20,942 nucleotides of DNA from WHSY01 sp050700385 (GCA_050700385.1 JBOHGT010000498.1:1-20942); one strand, 5' to 3'. Shown: positions 7,249 to 14,748, counted from the stretch's first letter. The notes: generated by a model from the letters alone, not told the origin. Program-made: numbers and translations.

Positions 7249-8070
7249 ATGACCGCCACCACACCCACGTCCCGATCGCGCCGTGGCGCCCGCAGCCGGC
7301 TGCACCGCCGCGTGTCGGGCGTGCTCGCGCTCGTCATCGCCCTGCTCTCCGTCGGGGCGCTGTACACGGTGTTCGCGCCGCAGCCGCAGACCGCCCAGGC
7401 CGCGCAGGACCCGGCGCTGGTCCGGCAGGGCGAGCAGGTCTACAACAATGCCTGCATCTCCTGTCACGGCACCAACCTGCAGGGCGTCACCGACCGCGGG
7501 CCGAGCCTGATCGGCGTCGGCGAGGCCGCGGTGTACTTCCAGGTGTCCACCGGCCGGATGCCCGCGGTGCGCCAGGAGGCCCAGGCGGCGGAGAAGCCGG
7601 TGAAGTTCTCTCCGGAGGAGATCGAAGCCCTGGGAGCCTACGTGCAGGTCAACGGCGGCGGCCCGACCGTCCCGGAGGGCAAGGAGCTGGCCGGCGGTGA
7701 CGCCGCGCACGGCGGCGAGCTGTTCCGGTTGAACTGCGCCGCGTGCCACAACTTCACCGGCGAAGGCGGTGCGCTGTCCTCCGGCAAGTACGCCCCGGAC
7801 ATCACGGGCGTCGACGCGCAGCAGATCTACGCCGCGATGATCAGCGGGCCGCAGAACATGCCCAAGTTCTCCGACCGGCAGCTCACCCCCGAGGAGAAGA
7901 AGGACATCATCGCCTACCTCGAGTCGGTCCGGAACGAGACCGGAACGAGCACGAACCCGGGTGGCTGGGGACTCGGCAACATCGGACCGACCTCCGAGGG
8001 ACTCATCGCCTTCATCGTCGGGATCGCCGCTCTCGTGGGCGTGGCCGTGTGGATCGGAGCGAAGGCATGA
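7249..8070 (+). CDS. qcrC: Cytochrome bcc complex diheme cytochrome c subunit (QcrC)
   Basis: Diheme c-type cytochrome (273 aa) of the actinobacterial menaquinol:cytochrome c oxidoreductase. It replaces both cytochrome c1 and soluble cytochrome c by handing electrons directly to CtaC. Two heme c sites are visible: CISCH at 69-73 and CAACH at 163-167. Candidate axial methionines are Met104 (GRMP) and Met204 (NMPKF). An N-terminal basic stretch and membrane anchor cover about residues 22-43, and a C-terminal helix about 250-270 anchors the protein. ATG 7249 follows GAGAG. The stop overlaps the qcrA start (ATGA at 8067-8070), which implies translational coupling. Confidence 0.96.
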   Translation: MTATTPTSRSRRGARSRLHRRVSGVLALVIALLSVGALYTVFAPQPQTAQAAQDPALVRQGEQVYNNACISCHGTNLQGVTDRGPSLIGVGEAAVYFQVSTGRMPAVRQEAQAAEKPVKFSPEEIEALGAYVQVNGGGPTVPEGKELAGGDAAHGGELFRLNCAACHNFTGEGGALSSGKYAPDITGVDAQQIYAAMISGPQNMPKFSDRQLTPEEKKDIIAYLESVRNETGTSTNPGGWGLGNIGPTSEGLIAFIVGIAALVGVAVWIGAKA

Positions 8071-9173
8071 GCGGGCCGGAGCGCGACCGCATCCCCACCG
8101 GGGCCGAGCTGGAGGAGATGACCCCCCGACAGCTCGAGCAGCTCGGCTACCGGCTCGACGACCTCGAGATACCCGACGACCGGGCGAGGTGGCCGATCAG
8201 CGGTACCCGGGCCGAGCGGCGGGCCGAGCGCCAGGTCGCCTCCTGGTTCGCACTGTCCGCGCTGTCCGGGCTCGCGTTCGTGGTCATCTTCATCGCGTGG
8301 CCGTGGGAGTACCGCCCACCGGAGGCCGAGGGGTACCTGCTCTACTCGCTCTACACCCCGCTGATCGGGGTGACGTTCGGTCTGTCGATCCTGGGCCTGG
8401 GTGTCGGCGCGATCGCCTACGCCAAGAAGTTCCTGCCCGAGGACGTCGCGATCCAGCAACGCCACGACGGGGGGTCCTCGGAGCTGGACCGGCGCACCAC
8501 CGCGGCGCGCCTGACCGAGGCGGGAAGGACCAGCGGCTTCGCACGTCGCTCCCTGATCAAGCGGACGGCCGGGATCGGAGCGGGGGTCGTCGGGCTCGCC
8601 ACCGGGGTGCTCGCGCTGGGGGGGCTGCTGCGCAACCCCTGGGAGCAGGGTGCCCAGTCACCGTTGTGGACCACCGGGTGGGCGTCGGCCGACGGCGAGC
8701 CCGTCTACCTGCGCTACCAGCGCGAGGAGATCTCGCTGGCACGGCCCGAGGACCTCGCAGCCGGGTCGATCACCACGGTGTTCCCGTACAAGGAGTCCTG
8801 GGACGAGGAGCACGCGCACGAGGCGATGCGCGCCGCCGACAACCCCGTCATGCTGATCCGGCTCCGGCCCGGCACACCCGTGGTCAAGCGCAAGGGTCAG
8901 GAGGACTTCAACTACGGCGACTTCTTCGCCTTCTCGAAGATCTGCACCCACATGGGCTGCCCGACCTCGCTCTACGAGTCGCAGACGGACCGACTGCTGT
9001 GCCCGTGCCACCAGTCGCAGTTCCTGGCCAACGAGTACGCCCGACCGATCTTCGGCCCGGCCACTCGCTCGCTGCCGCAGCTACCGATCTCGGTCGACGA
9101 GAGGGGATACTTCGTGGCGACAGGTGGTTTCATCGAGGCGGTCGGTCCGGCGTTCTGGGAGCGGAGATCATGA
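8067..9173 (+). CDS. qcrA: Cytochrome bcc complex Rieske iron-sulfur subunit (QcrA)
   Basis: Rieske 2Fe-2S protein (368 aa) that passes electrons from menaquinol to QcrC. Cluster ligands are Cys293 and His295 (CTHMGC) and Cys312 and His315 (CPCH), with the Cys298-Cys314 pair for the structural disulfide. The N-terminal half has three hydrophobic segments: around 58-78, around 95-120, and one near 180-200 just after ARRSLIKR. That motif resembles a twin-arginine signal. In Streptomyces the third helix of such Rieske proteins is inserted by Tat after Sec handles the first two, and the same is expected here. Start and stop overlap qcrC and qcrB as ATGA. Confidence 0.96.
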   Translation: MSGPERDRIPTGAELEEMTPRQLEQLGYRLDDLEIPDDRARWPISGTRAERRAERQVASWFALSALSGLAFVVIFIAWPWEYRPPEAEGYLLYSLYTPLIGVTFGLSILGLGVGAIAYAKKFLPEDVAIQQRHDGGSSELDRRTTAARLTEAGRTSGFARRSLIKRTAGIGAGVVGLATGVLALGGLLRNPWEQGAQSPLWTTGWASADGEPVYLRYQREEISLARPEDLAAGSITTVFPYKESWDEEHAHEAMRAADNPVMLIRLRPGTPVVKRKGQEDFNYGDFFAFSKICTHMGCPTSLYESQTDRLLCPCHQSQFLANEYARPIFGPATRSLPQLPISVDERGYFVATGGFIEAVGPAFWERRS

Positions 9174-10819
9174 CCACATCGACGAGGAAGCCCTCGGGCT
9201 TGACCGCCAAGGCGGGCCACGCCGCGAACGAGCTCGATGCCCGGCTGAGCGGGGCGGGGCTCCTGCGCACGCAGCTGAACAAGGTTTTCCCGACGCACTG
9301 GTCGTTCATGCTCGGGGAGATCGCGCTGTACAGCTTCATCGTGTTGCTGCTGTCAGGTACCTACCTCGCGTTCTTCTTCGATCCGTCGATGGCCGAGGTC
9401 GAGTACCAGGGAGCCTACGACCAGTTGCGCGGCGTCGAGATGTCCAAGGCCTACGCGACCACCTTGGACCTGTCGTTCGAGGTGCGCGGCGGGCTCTTCG
9501 CCCGGCAGGTCCACCACTGGGCTGCGCTGCTGTTCGTGTCCGCCATGATGGTGCACATGTGCCGGACCTTCTTCACCGGCGCGTTCCGCAAGCCACGCGA
9601 GACCAACTGGCTGATCGGCGTCGGCCTTCTCACGCTGGGCATCCTCGAGGGTTTCGCCGGCTACTCGCTTCCCGACGACCTGCTCTCCGGCACCGGACTG
9701 CGGATCATGTCCGGCGTGATCCTCTCCATCCCGGTGATCGGAACCTGGGCGCACTGGCTGATGTTCGGCGGGGAGTTCCCCGGCGAGCTGGCCATTCCGC
9801 GGCTCTACATCGTGCACGTCCTGATCGTCCCGGGCCTGATCTTCGCGCTCATCGCGGTGCACCTGGGGTTGGTCTGGTTCCAGAAGCACACCCAGTTCCC
9901 GGGCCCGCGGCGCACCGAGCGCAACGTCGTGGGCGTGCGGATCCTGCCCACCTTCGCCGTGCACGGCGGCGCCTTCACAATGATCAACATCGGCGTGATG
10001 GCGATCATGTCGGGGCTGTTCCAGATCAACCCGGTCTGGAACTACGGCCCGTACAGTGCCGCGCAGGTGTCGACCTTCGCCCAGCCGGACTACTACATCG
10101 GGTTCCTGGAGGGCTCGCTTCGGCTGTGGCCGGCGTGGGAGACCTACCTCGGTGACTACACGATCCCCGCAGCGTTCTGGCCGACCGTCGTCCTGCCGGG
10201 GATCATGTTCACGCTGCTCGCCATGTACCCCATGATCGAGCGAAGGCTCACCAAGGACCATGCGCATCACAACCTGCTGCAGCGGCCGCGTGACGTCCCC
10301 GTGCGGACCTCGCTGGGCATGATGGCGCTGACGTTCTTCATGGTGCTGCTGATCTCCGGGTCCAACGACGTCTTCGCCTACTACTTCGACATCTCGCTCA
10401 ACGCGGTGACCTGGGCGGGACGGATCGGGCTGCTGCTGCTTCCGCCGCTGGCCTACTTCGTGACCTACCGGATCTGCATCGGCCTGCAGCGCGCGGACCG
10501 GGCGGTGCTCGAGCACGGCGTCGAGACCGGCATCATCAGGCGGCTCCCGAACGGCGCGTTCATCGAGGTGCACCAGCCGCTGGCCGGCACCGACGACCAC
10601 GGGCACGCGGTCCCGCTGGAGTACCAGGGCGCCTCGGTGCCGAAGAAGATGAACGAGCTCGGCTTCGGTGGTGCCCCGGTGCCGGGGTCACTGCTGCGGC
10701 CGGACCCGCCGGAGGAGAGCGCGGCACTGGAGGCGGCACGCGAGCGCGACGCCGCAGCCGAAGCCGGCAAGGAGCGCGCCGAGGCCGACCGCGAGCTGGC
10801 CGGTCGTCCGCAACGCTAG
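9170..10819 (+). CDS. qcrB: Cytochrome bcc complex cytochrome b subunit (QcrB)
   Basis: Cytochrome b (549 aa), the diheme-b membrane core holding the quinol sites; the mycobacterial homologue is the target of Q203. Features include VHHWAALLFVSAMMVHMCR with heme-ligand histidines, the GYSLPDDLLSGTGLRI segment, and LYIVHVLIVPGLIF with HLGLVWFQKHTQFPGP. Further helices run through about residue 440. A hydrophilic C-terminal tail of about 100 residues, ending Ala/Glu/Arg-rich (ESAALEAARERDAAAEAGKE), is typical of actinobacterial QcrB. The start ATG overlaps the qcrA stop. The stop TAG (10817-10819) overlaps the stop of the convergent hydrolase gene by four bases, in CTAG. Confidence 0.96.
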   Translation: MTTSTRKPSGLTAKAGHAANELDARLSGAGLLRTQLNKVFPTHWSFMLGEIALYSFIVLLLSGTYLAFFFDPSMAEVEYQGAYDQLRGVEMSKAYATTLDLSFEVRGGLFARQVHHWAALLFVSAMMVHMCRTFFTGAFRKPRETNWLIGVGLLTLGILEGFAGYSLPDDLLSGTGLRIMSGVILSIPVIGTWAHWLMFGGEFPGELAIPRLYIVHVLIVPGLIFALIAVHLGLVWFQKHTQFPGPRRTERNVVGVRILPTFAVHGGAFTMINIGVMAIMSGLFQINPVWNYGPYSAAQVSTFAQPDYYIGFLEGSLRLWPAWETYLGDYTIPAAFWPTVVLPGIMFTLLAMYPMIERRLTKDHAHHNLLQRPRDVPVRTSLGMMALTFFMVLLISGSNDVFAYYFDISLNAVTWAGRIGLLLLPPLAYFVTYRICIGLQRADRAVLEHGVETGIIRRLPNGAFIEVHQPLAGTDDHGHAVPLEYQGASVPKKMNELGFGGAPVPGSLLRPDPPEESAALEAARERDAAAEAGKERAEADRELAGRPQR

Positions 10820-12579
10820 CCGGCGTACTCCCAGTGCCAGGGCTCCTCGCGCCCGCGTCCGGGAGCGGCCCAGGGCGGGTGCACCCAGCCGAAGGACGAG
10901 GCGTTGGCCGCCATCCAGGCGAACTCGCGGGTGACGAACGACTGGGCTCCACCACACAGGTCCAGGGCGAGACCCCAGCCGTGGTTGCTGGTCCCCGGCA
11001 CCGCGGCGAGGCCGGGCTTGCGGGAGTAGAGGTTGATCTGCTGGCCGAAGGTGCGGTAGGAGTCGGTGACGCACAGCGGGCGACCGAAGTCGGCGGCGAA
11101 CGCCTGGTTCATCGCGCCGAAGGTCTGCGCCGCATCGCAGCGCAGCCGGTGCGACCCGACCCCGATCGGGCACAGCGCGGAGGTGGGGATGAGCCCGTTG
11201 GGGAAGCCGCCCCAGGCACCGGTTGCCGCGCCTGCCCGCAGCTGCACGCCGTTGCACCGGTGCACCGGCCCCGCCGCGGTGCGTTGTGGCACCGCCGCCG
11301 GCGGCCGGACTCCCAGCGCGGGCCGCGACACTCCCACCACCGCGGCAGGGTCGACCACGGTGACGGCGACCGACGTGGCCCTGGCGTCGGCCGCGATCAG
11401 CGTGCGCGGGTCCAGCGCGATGCCGACGTGCTGGACGCCCTCGGCGGCGGGTCCGAAGAAGACCAGGTCGCCTGGCTGCACGTCGGCGGGATCGATCGGC
11501 ACTCCGACGGCCATCTGCTCGGCTGCGGCCGCTGGCACCGGCAGCCCGGCCTGACCGAGCATCGAGCCGACCAGGCCGTCGCAGGAGTAAGCCATCGGCC
11601 CGCTGCTGCCGGCGCCGGTGGACGGGGTGAAGGGGAATCCCAGCGTGCTCATCGCCAGGGTCACGGCGCGGATCGTCTCGGCCGGCAGCACCAGCAGCTG
11701 CGAGCCGTCGGGCAGCGTCGCCCGCGCCACCCCCGGCTGCGGCAGGCCCCCCGCGCCCGGCAGCGGTGCGAGTCCTGCGGGCAGCCTGCCGGGGTCGCGC
11801 AGCGCGACCGCCGGCGGCGCGACGATCCTCGCGGCGGCGAGCGAGTCGGTGTAGCGGCGCCAGTTCGCAGCCGTCTCCGCGTTGCGGCGGCGCTGCTCCT
11901 CCTGCATCGCGATCACGGCGCGGTTCGTGGCCGCGAGCATGGTGTTCAGCTCGGCCGACAGGCCGACAGCCCGGTCGCTGGCGTCGCCGACGGCGCCGGT
12001 GAGCTCGGACTCCCGCGCCGCGACCGCCCGCTCGGCGTCCGCGGCGGCCTGCTCGGCGGCTCCCGCTTCCCGCTGGGCGGCCAGTGCCACGCTGAACCGC
12101 CGGTCGGTGTCCTCGCGCAGCGCGTCGACTAGCTCCAGGCCGTCGAGCACCTCGCCGGAGTCGGACGCGGCGAGCATCGTGCGCAGCGAGCTCGGCGGGC
12201 CCAGCCCGGTGAAGACCCCCGAGACGTACCGGTCGACCTCGGCCTGCCGGGCTGCCACCGCCGCATCAGCCCGCTCCCGGACCGCCGTCGCGGCGTCGAG
12301 CCGGACACGGGCAGCGTCCAGCTCGACCTGCACCGACCGGACGTGCCCCTGCAAGCCCGCCAGCTCGGTCTGCACGCCGGCCGCCTGCCGCTGCAACGCG
12401 GCGATCTCGGGATCGGCGAACGCATCGTCGCCGCGCGGATCGGGGACCGCGACCCCGGGCGCCACGCCGGCCTCGTCCGGCGGGGGCGGGGGCGGCTGTG
12501 CGGCCGCAGGGATCGCCAGCACCAGGGCGGCAACCGCCGACAGCACCAACCCGGCTGCTCGTACCGTGACCCCGCGCAT
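10816..12579 (-). CDS. Secreted NlpC/P60-VanY (M15) fusion peptidoglycan hydrolase
   Basis: A 587-aa exported protein. A signal peptide (about residues 1-28, ending AIPAAAQP) precedes a proline-rich linker and a long Ala/Glu/Arg coiled coil (about 55-250). An NlpC/P60-like domain (about 300-420) follows, then a C-terminal VanY/M15 D-Ala-D-Ala carboxypeptidase domain (about 440-587). The M15 zinc site is intact: SNHGWGLALD with His533 and Asp540, and EPWH with Glu579 and His582. The NlpC/P60 site is unusual. Cys333 lies in YSCDGL instead of the usual DCSGL, His384 is kept (QHVGI), and the third polar residue seems replaced in LIAAD (394-398). The carboxypeptidase is probably active; the endopeptidase is doubtful. 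ATG 12579 is chosen for GGAGG 5 nt upstream; GTG 12585 would lie inside that site. It overlaps qcrB by four bases, tail to tail. Confidence 0.9.
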   Translation of the reverse strand: MRGVTVRAAGLVLSAVAALVLAIPAAAQPPPPPPDEAGVAPGVAVPDPRGDDAFADPEIAALQRQAAGVQTELAGLQGHVRSVQVELDAARVRLDAATAVRERADAAVAARQAEVDRYVSGVFTGLGPPSSLRTMLAASDSGEVLDGLELVDALREDTDRRFSVALAAQREAGAAEQAAADAERAVAARESELTGAVGDASDRAVGLSAELNTMLAATNRAVIAMQEEQRRRNAETAANWRRYTDSLAAARIVAPPAVALRDPGRLPAGLAPLPGAGGLPQPGVARATLPDGSQLLVLPAETIRAVTLAMSTLGFPFTPSTGAGSSGPMAYSCDGLVGSMLGQAGLPVPAAAAEQMAVGVPIDPADVQPGDLVFFGPAAEGVQHVGIALDPRTLIAADARATSVAVTVVDPAAVVGVSRPALGVRPPAAVPQRTAAGPVHRCNGVQLRAGAATGAWGGFPNGLIPTSALCPIGVGSHRLRCDAAQTFGAMNQAFAADFGRPLCVTDSYRTFGQQINLYSRKPGLAAVPGTSNHGWGLALDLCGGAQSFVTREFAWMAANASSFGWVHPPWAAPGRGREEPWHWEYAG

Positions 12580-12605
12580 GCCCACCTCCGCCGCAGCGTC
12601 TACCG

Positions 12606-12668
12606 CTCATAACGTGCCAGACATGCGTATGCAATATTGTCGCATCATATCGTGACCGTTACGTGATC
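12606..12668 (-). promoter_or_regulatory. Promoter/operator region of the NlpC/P60-VanY gene
   Basis: This AT-richer stretch holds two candidate -10 boxes on the minus strand: TATGAT (12649-12644), and TATGAG (12611-12606) 17 nt below TTGCAT (12634-12629). Upstream of TATGAT are three head-to-tail hexamers GATCAC, GTAACG, GTCACG (12668 to 12651), possibly a binding site for a regulator. An 8-bp palindrome CAATATTG lies between the two boxes. The NYN gene stop codon is immediately upstream. Confidence 0.5.
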
Positions 12669-13989
12669 AGATCCGGCCGAGCCTCGAGAGCAGGACCGCC
12701 GAGGGCACCGGGTGCGCGCCGCGGCGCCGCACCGAGTCGGCGACCGCGCGGTCCGAGGTCGCCACCACGACGGGACGACCGTCCGGTTCGGCTGCCACCA
12801 GAGCCCGGATCACGTCGTCGGCGAGCACCCCCGGGTCGGTGAAGAGCACCCGAACTCCGCGGGCGGTCGTGGTCGGTACCGCGACGACGGCCGCACCGTC
12901 GAAGACCACGGTGACCTCGGCGGTGGTGCGCGCCGCGAGCGCGCCCAGCTGCCCGGCGAGCCGGTCCCGCTGCTCGGACAGCGTCAACTCCGGGTAGCCG
13001 GTCTTGGTGACGTTGTAGCCGTCCACCACGAGGTGCACCGCGGGCAGCGCCAGCAGCCGGTCCAGCGTCGCGGAGTCGACGACCCGTCCGCCGGGGGCCG
13101 GCGGCCCGGCGCCACGGACGAGATCGGCCGGTCGCGGCCCGCCGCTCGAGCGCGGCTGCTCGTCCAGCGCGAGCTCGCGACGCAGCCCGGTGACCGCGCC
13201 GGCCAGCGTGTCCACGAGCAGCGTCAGCCGGACCTCGTCGGCCTGCCGGGCCTCCCGGGCAGCCTGCCGTGCGGCTTCGGCATCGGCCTCCGCCCGTGCC
13301 GCCCGTCGGCGCGCAGACTCGGCCCGCTCCCGCTCGCGGTCTCGGTCGGCCTCGGCGGCGGCCAGGACGCTACGGACCTCGGTCAGCTCGGCGTCCCGCT
13401 CGCCAGCCGCGGCTGCTGCCTCGTCCTGCGCGCGGCGCAACCGCACACCCTGCTCGCGCAGCCGCCCGCGCAACCGCTCCGCCTCCGCCTCTTCCGCAGC
13501 GCCTGCCCGCTGCGTCCGTACCGTCGCCTCGTCGAGCTCGCGCTGCAGTCGCCGGACCTCGGCTGCCAGCCGGTCGGCTCTGGCGCGCTCGGCGTCCCGC
13601 TCGGCTCGCAGTTGCGCGTCCCCGGCCCTGCGGGCGACCGCGGCAACCTGCTCGGCCGCCGCGGGCTCGCCCCGCAGCACCGCGACGGCGGCTGCGGCGG
13701 CGTGGTCCGCCGAGTCGGGTTCCAGCTGCTCGGGGCGGTTCGAGCGGGTCCACTCCACGACCGCGGCCCGGAACGCCGACGAGTCCCGCAGCGCGGCCAG
13801 CAGCGGGCCCGCGCCGAGCCGGGCACGCTTCACCGGCGCGAACCGGGCCACCGGTCGCACCGGCGGCGGCAGGTCGGCGGTAGCCAGCCCGGGCAACGCG
13901 GCAGCCGCGATCGCCGCCAGGCGCGACCGCACCGGCTCCGGCAGCTCACCCCAGTCCACGATGGACTCCGGTGGCGGGGTCGCGGACAC
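12667..13989 (-). CDS. NYN (YacP-like) domain putative RNase with coiled coil
   Basis: A 440-aa cytoplasmic protein. Residues of about 315-440 form a YacP-type NYN/PIN-like domain: HLVVDGYNVTKTGYPEL, then TVVFDGAA, ADDVIRAL and VATSDRAV. Its aspartates match the acidic metal-binding set of this nuclease fold. Before it is a long Ala/Glu/Arg coiled coil (about 150-270), and the N-terminal 130 residues are an uncharacterised helical region (VDWGELPEPVRSRLAAIAAA). YacP (Rae1) in Bacillus is a ribosome-associated RNase, but identity of role is not shown here. The start is GTG 13989, placed exactly 7 nt after a TAGCCT -10 box, so the mRNA is probably leaderless. The longer frame to 14289 runs through the divergent gene and is rejected. 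It is followed by the NlpC/P60-VanY gene on the same strand. Confidence 0.88.
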   Translation of the reverse strand: MSATPPPESIVDWGELPEPVRSRLAAIAAAALPGLATADLPPPVRPVARFAPVKRARLGAGPLLAALRDSSAFRAAVVEWTRSNRPEQLEPDSADHAAAAAVAVLRGEPAAAEQVAAVARRAGDAQLRAERDAERARADRLAAEVRRLQRELDEATVRTQRAGAAEEAEAERLRGRLREQGVRLRRAQDEAAAAAGERDAELTEVRSVLAAAEADRDRERERAESARRRAARAEADAEAARQAAREARQADEVRLTLLVDTLAGAVTGLRRELALDEQPRSSGGPRPADLVRGAGPPAPGGRVVDSATLDRLLALPAVHLVVDGYNVTKTGYPELTLSEQRDRLAGQLGALAARTTAEVTVVFDGAAVVAVPTTTARGVRVLFTDPGVLADDVIRALVAAEPDGRPVVVATSDRAVADSVRRRGAHPVPSAVLLSRLGRI

Positions 13990-13996
13990 GGTGGTC

Positions 13997-14002
13997 AGGC
14001 TA
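13997..14002 (-). promoter_or_regulatory. -10 element for leaderless NYN gene
   Basis: TAGCCT on the minus strand (14002 to 13997), then 7 nt, then GTG 13989. No Shine-Dalgarno precedes the start and no -35 is recognised. Confidence 0.5.
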
Positions 14003-14048
14003 GACCGTGCACCTGCCGCGCGCGGGCTACTATCGCGCTCGACCCGCC

Positions 14049-14085
14049 CACCGACAGTTGCCGGCTGAGCCGGGAACTGTCGGTG
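14049..14085. promoter_or_regulatory. 37-nt dyad (possible operator/hairpin) between divergent genes
   Basis: CACCGACAGTT (14049-14059) pairs perfectly with AACTGTCGGTG (14075-14085). Inside, CCGGC (14061-14065) pairs with GCCGG (14069-14073) around loop TGA, leaving one G/G mismatch. No T-tract follows. It sits upstream of the likely start points of both divergent genes, so an operator is more likely than a terminator. Confidence 0.7.
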
Positions 14086-14143
14086 CTCCGCCCTATCGTC
14101 CGCGACGAGTGAGAGATCCCAGGAGCTGGAGGGGAGCCCGGAC

Positions 14144-14422
14144 ATGATCGTGGATTGTGACTGCTGCGCGGTGCGGGGCGACGCCTGCGGGGACTGCGTG
14201 ATAACGGTGCTGCTCGGAGCACCTCCCAACGGCGTGGAGCTGGACGCCACCGATCGCGTGGCGCTGGAGAACCTGGCTGCTGCCGGCATGGTTCCGCGGC
14301 TGCAGCTGGTCGGCTGTGAGCAACGTCACGACCTGCAGGGCGAGGCTGCAGTGGGCGACACCGGAGATCGCGCCCAGCGGTCGGCGGATCGCGCCGAGCG
14401 GTCGGCCAGGTGGGTCGGCTGA
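14144..14422 (+). CDS. Small Cys-rich protein, function unknown
   Basis: A 92-aa protein with an excellent Shine-Dalgarno (GGAGGGGAG, 14128-14136) before ATG 14144. The N-terminus is cysteine-rich: Cys5, Cys7, Cys8, Cys15 and Cys18 in MIVDCDCCAVRGDACGDC, which could bind metal. A hydrophobic strand (VITVLLGAPP) and an acidic/helical segment (ELDATDRVALENLAAAGMV) follow. I recall similar short ORFs in other actinobacteria next to NlpC/P60 genes but could not check this. The C-terminal tail is Arg/Asp/Ala/Glu-rich and contains a duplicated 7-residue unit DRAxRSA encoded by a 21-bp tandem repeat. It is divergent from the NYN gene, with the dyad between. A candidate -10 is TATCGT at 14094-14099. 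A 7-bp inverted repeat GATCCGG/CCGGATC (14451-14476) after the stop may end the transcript. No function is assigned. Confidence 0.8.
   Translation: MIVDCDCCAVRGDACGDCVITVLLGAPPNGVELDATDRVALENLAAAGMVPRLQLVGCEQRHDLQGEAAVGDTGDRAQRSADRAERSARWVG
14366..14407. repeat. 21-bp tandem repeat inside the Cys-rich gene
   Basis: Two 21-bp copies (14366-14386 and 14387-14407), starting GATCGCGCC, differ at two positions. They encode DRAQRSA and DRAERSA in tandem at the C-terminus of the 92-aa protein. Confidence 0.85.
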
Positions 14423-14507
14423 TCGCATCGACCGAACCCGGTAGCAGCCGGATCCGGTCACTGGCCGACCCGGATCGGCGGTTCGGCCGCTGCTGGCGGG
14501 GCGGTCG

Positions 14508-14536
14508 TGGACGGCAGCATTGCCCTTTCGTAGCCT
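14508..14536 (+). promoter_or_regulatory. Promoter of the riboswitch-NlpC/P60 transcript
   Basis: TGGACG (14508-14513, four of six matches to TTGACA), a 17-nt spacer and TAGCCT (14531-14536) predict a start near 14543. This gives a leader of about 206 nt containing the whole riboswitch. Confidence 0.5.
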
Positions 14537-14554
14537 GTGCGCGATCTCGCGGCG

Positions 14555-14578
14555 GGTGCCGTCCGACCGGATGGCACC
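14555..14578 (+). other. Leader hairpin upstream of the riboswitch
   Basis: GGTGCC (14555-14560) and GGCACC (14573-14578) form a 6-bp stem with a 12-nt loop in the predicted 5' leader, just before the riboswitch P1 stem. Confidence 0.45.
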
Positions 14579-14585
14579 GCGGGAC

Positions 14586-14722
14586 ACCGCCGAATCGGCT
14601 CGAGTCGGGAGCCGAACCGGGGAACCACTCCCACCGGGGTGAATCCGGGTAGGTGCTGCGCACCGCCCGGTAGGGCTGTTCCCACTTCCGGCCCGAACCC
14701 GTCAGCTAACCCGGTAGGCGGT
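14586..14722 (+). ncRNA. c-di-AMP riboswitch (ydaO/yuaA family)
   Basis: The leader of the NlpC/P60 gene has the hallmarks of the ydaO/yuaA c-di-AMP riboswitch in order. P1 is ACCGCC (14586-14591) paired with GGCGGT (14717-14722). Then come GGGAGCCGAACCGGGGAACC (14607-14626) and GGGGTGAATCC (14636-14646). Next is a variable hairpin, GGTGCTGCGCACC (14652-14664). The highly conserved 3' block CCCGAACCCGTCAGCTAACC (14693-14712) and GTAGGCGG follow. In Streptomyces and other actinobacteria this class controls cell-wall hydrolase genes such as rpfA, ligand binding turning expression off. The hydrolase Shine-Dalgarno (AGGAG, 14733-14737) is only 10 nt beyond P1 and there is no obvious terminator, so translational control or an unseen platform is possible. 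The call is from pattern memory, not a covariance search. Confidence 0.88.
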
Positions 14723-14748
14723 CCGATGGAAGAGGAGACCTGCGCGAC

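Noticed and set aside
13990..14289. N-terminal extension of the NYN protein to 14289
   Set aside because: It would run antisense through the Cys-rich gene and the dyad. The extension is low-complexity, and GTG 13989 has a well-placed -10.
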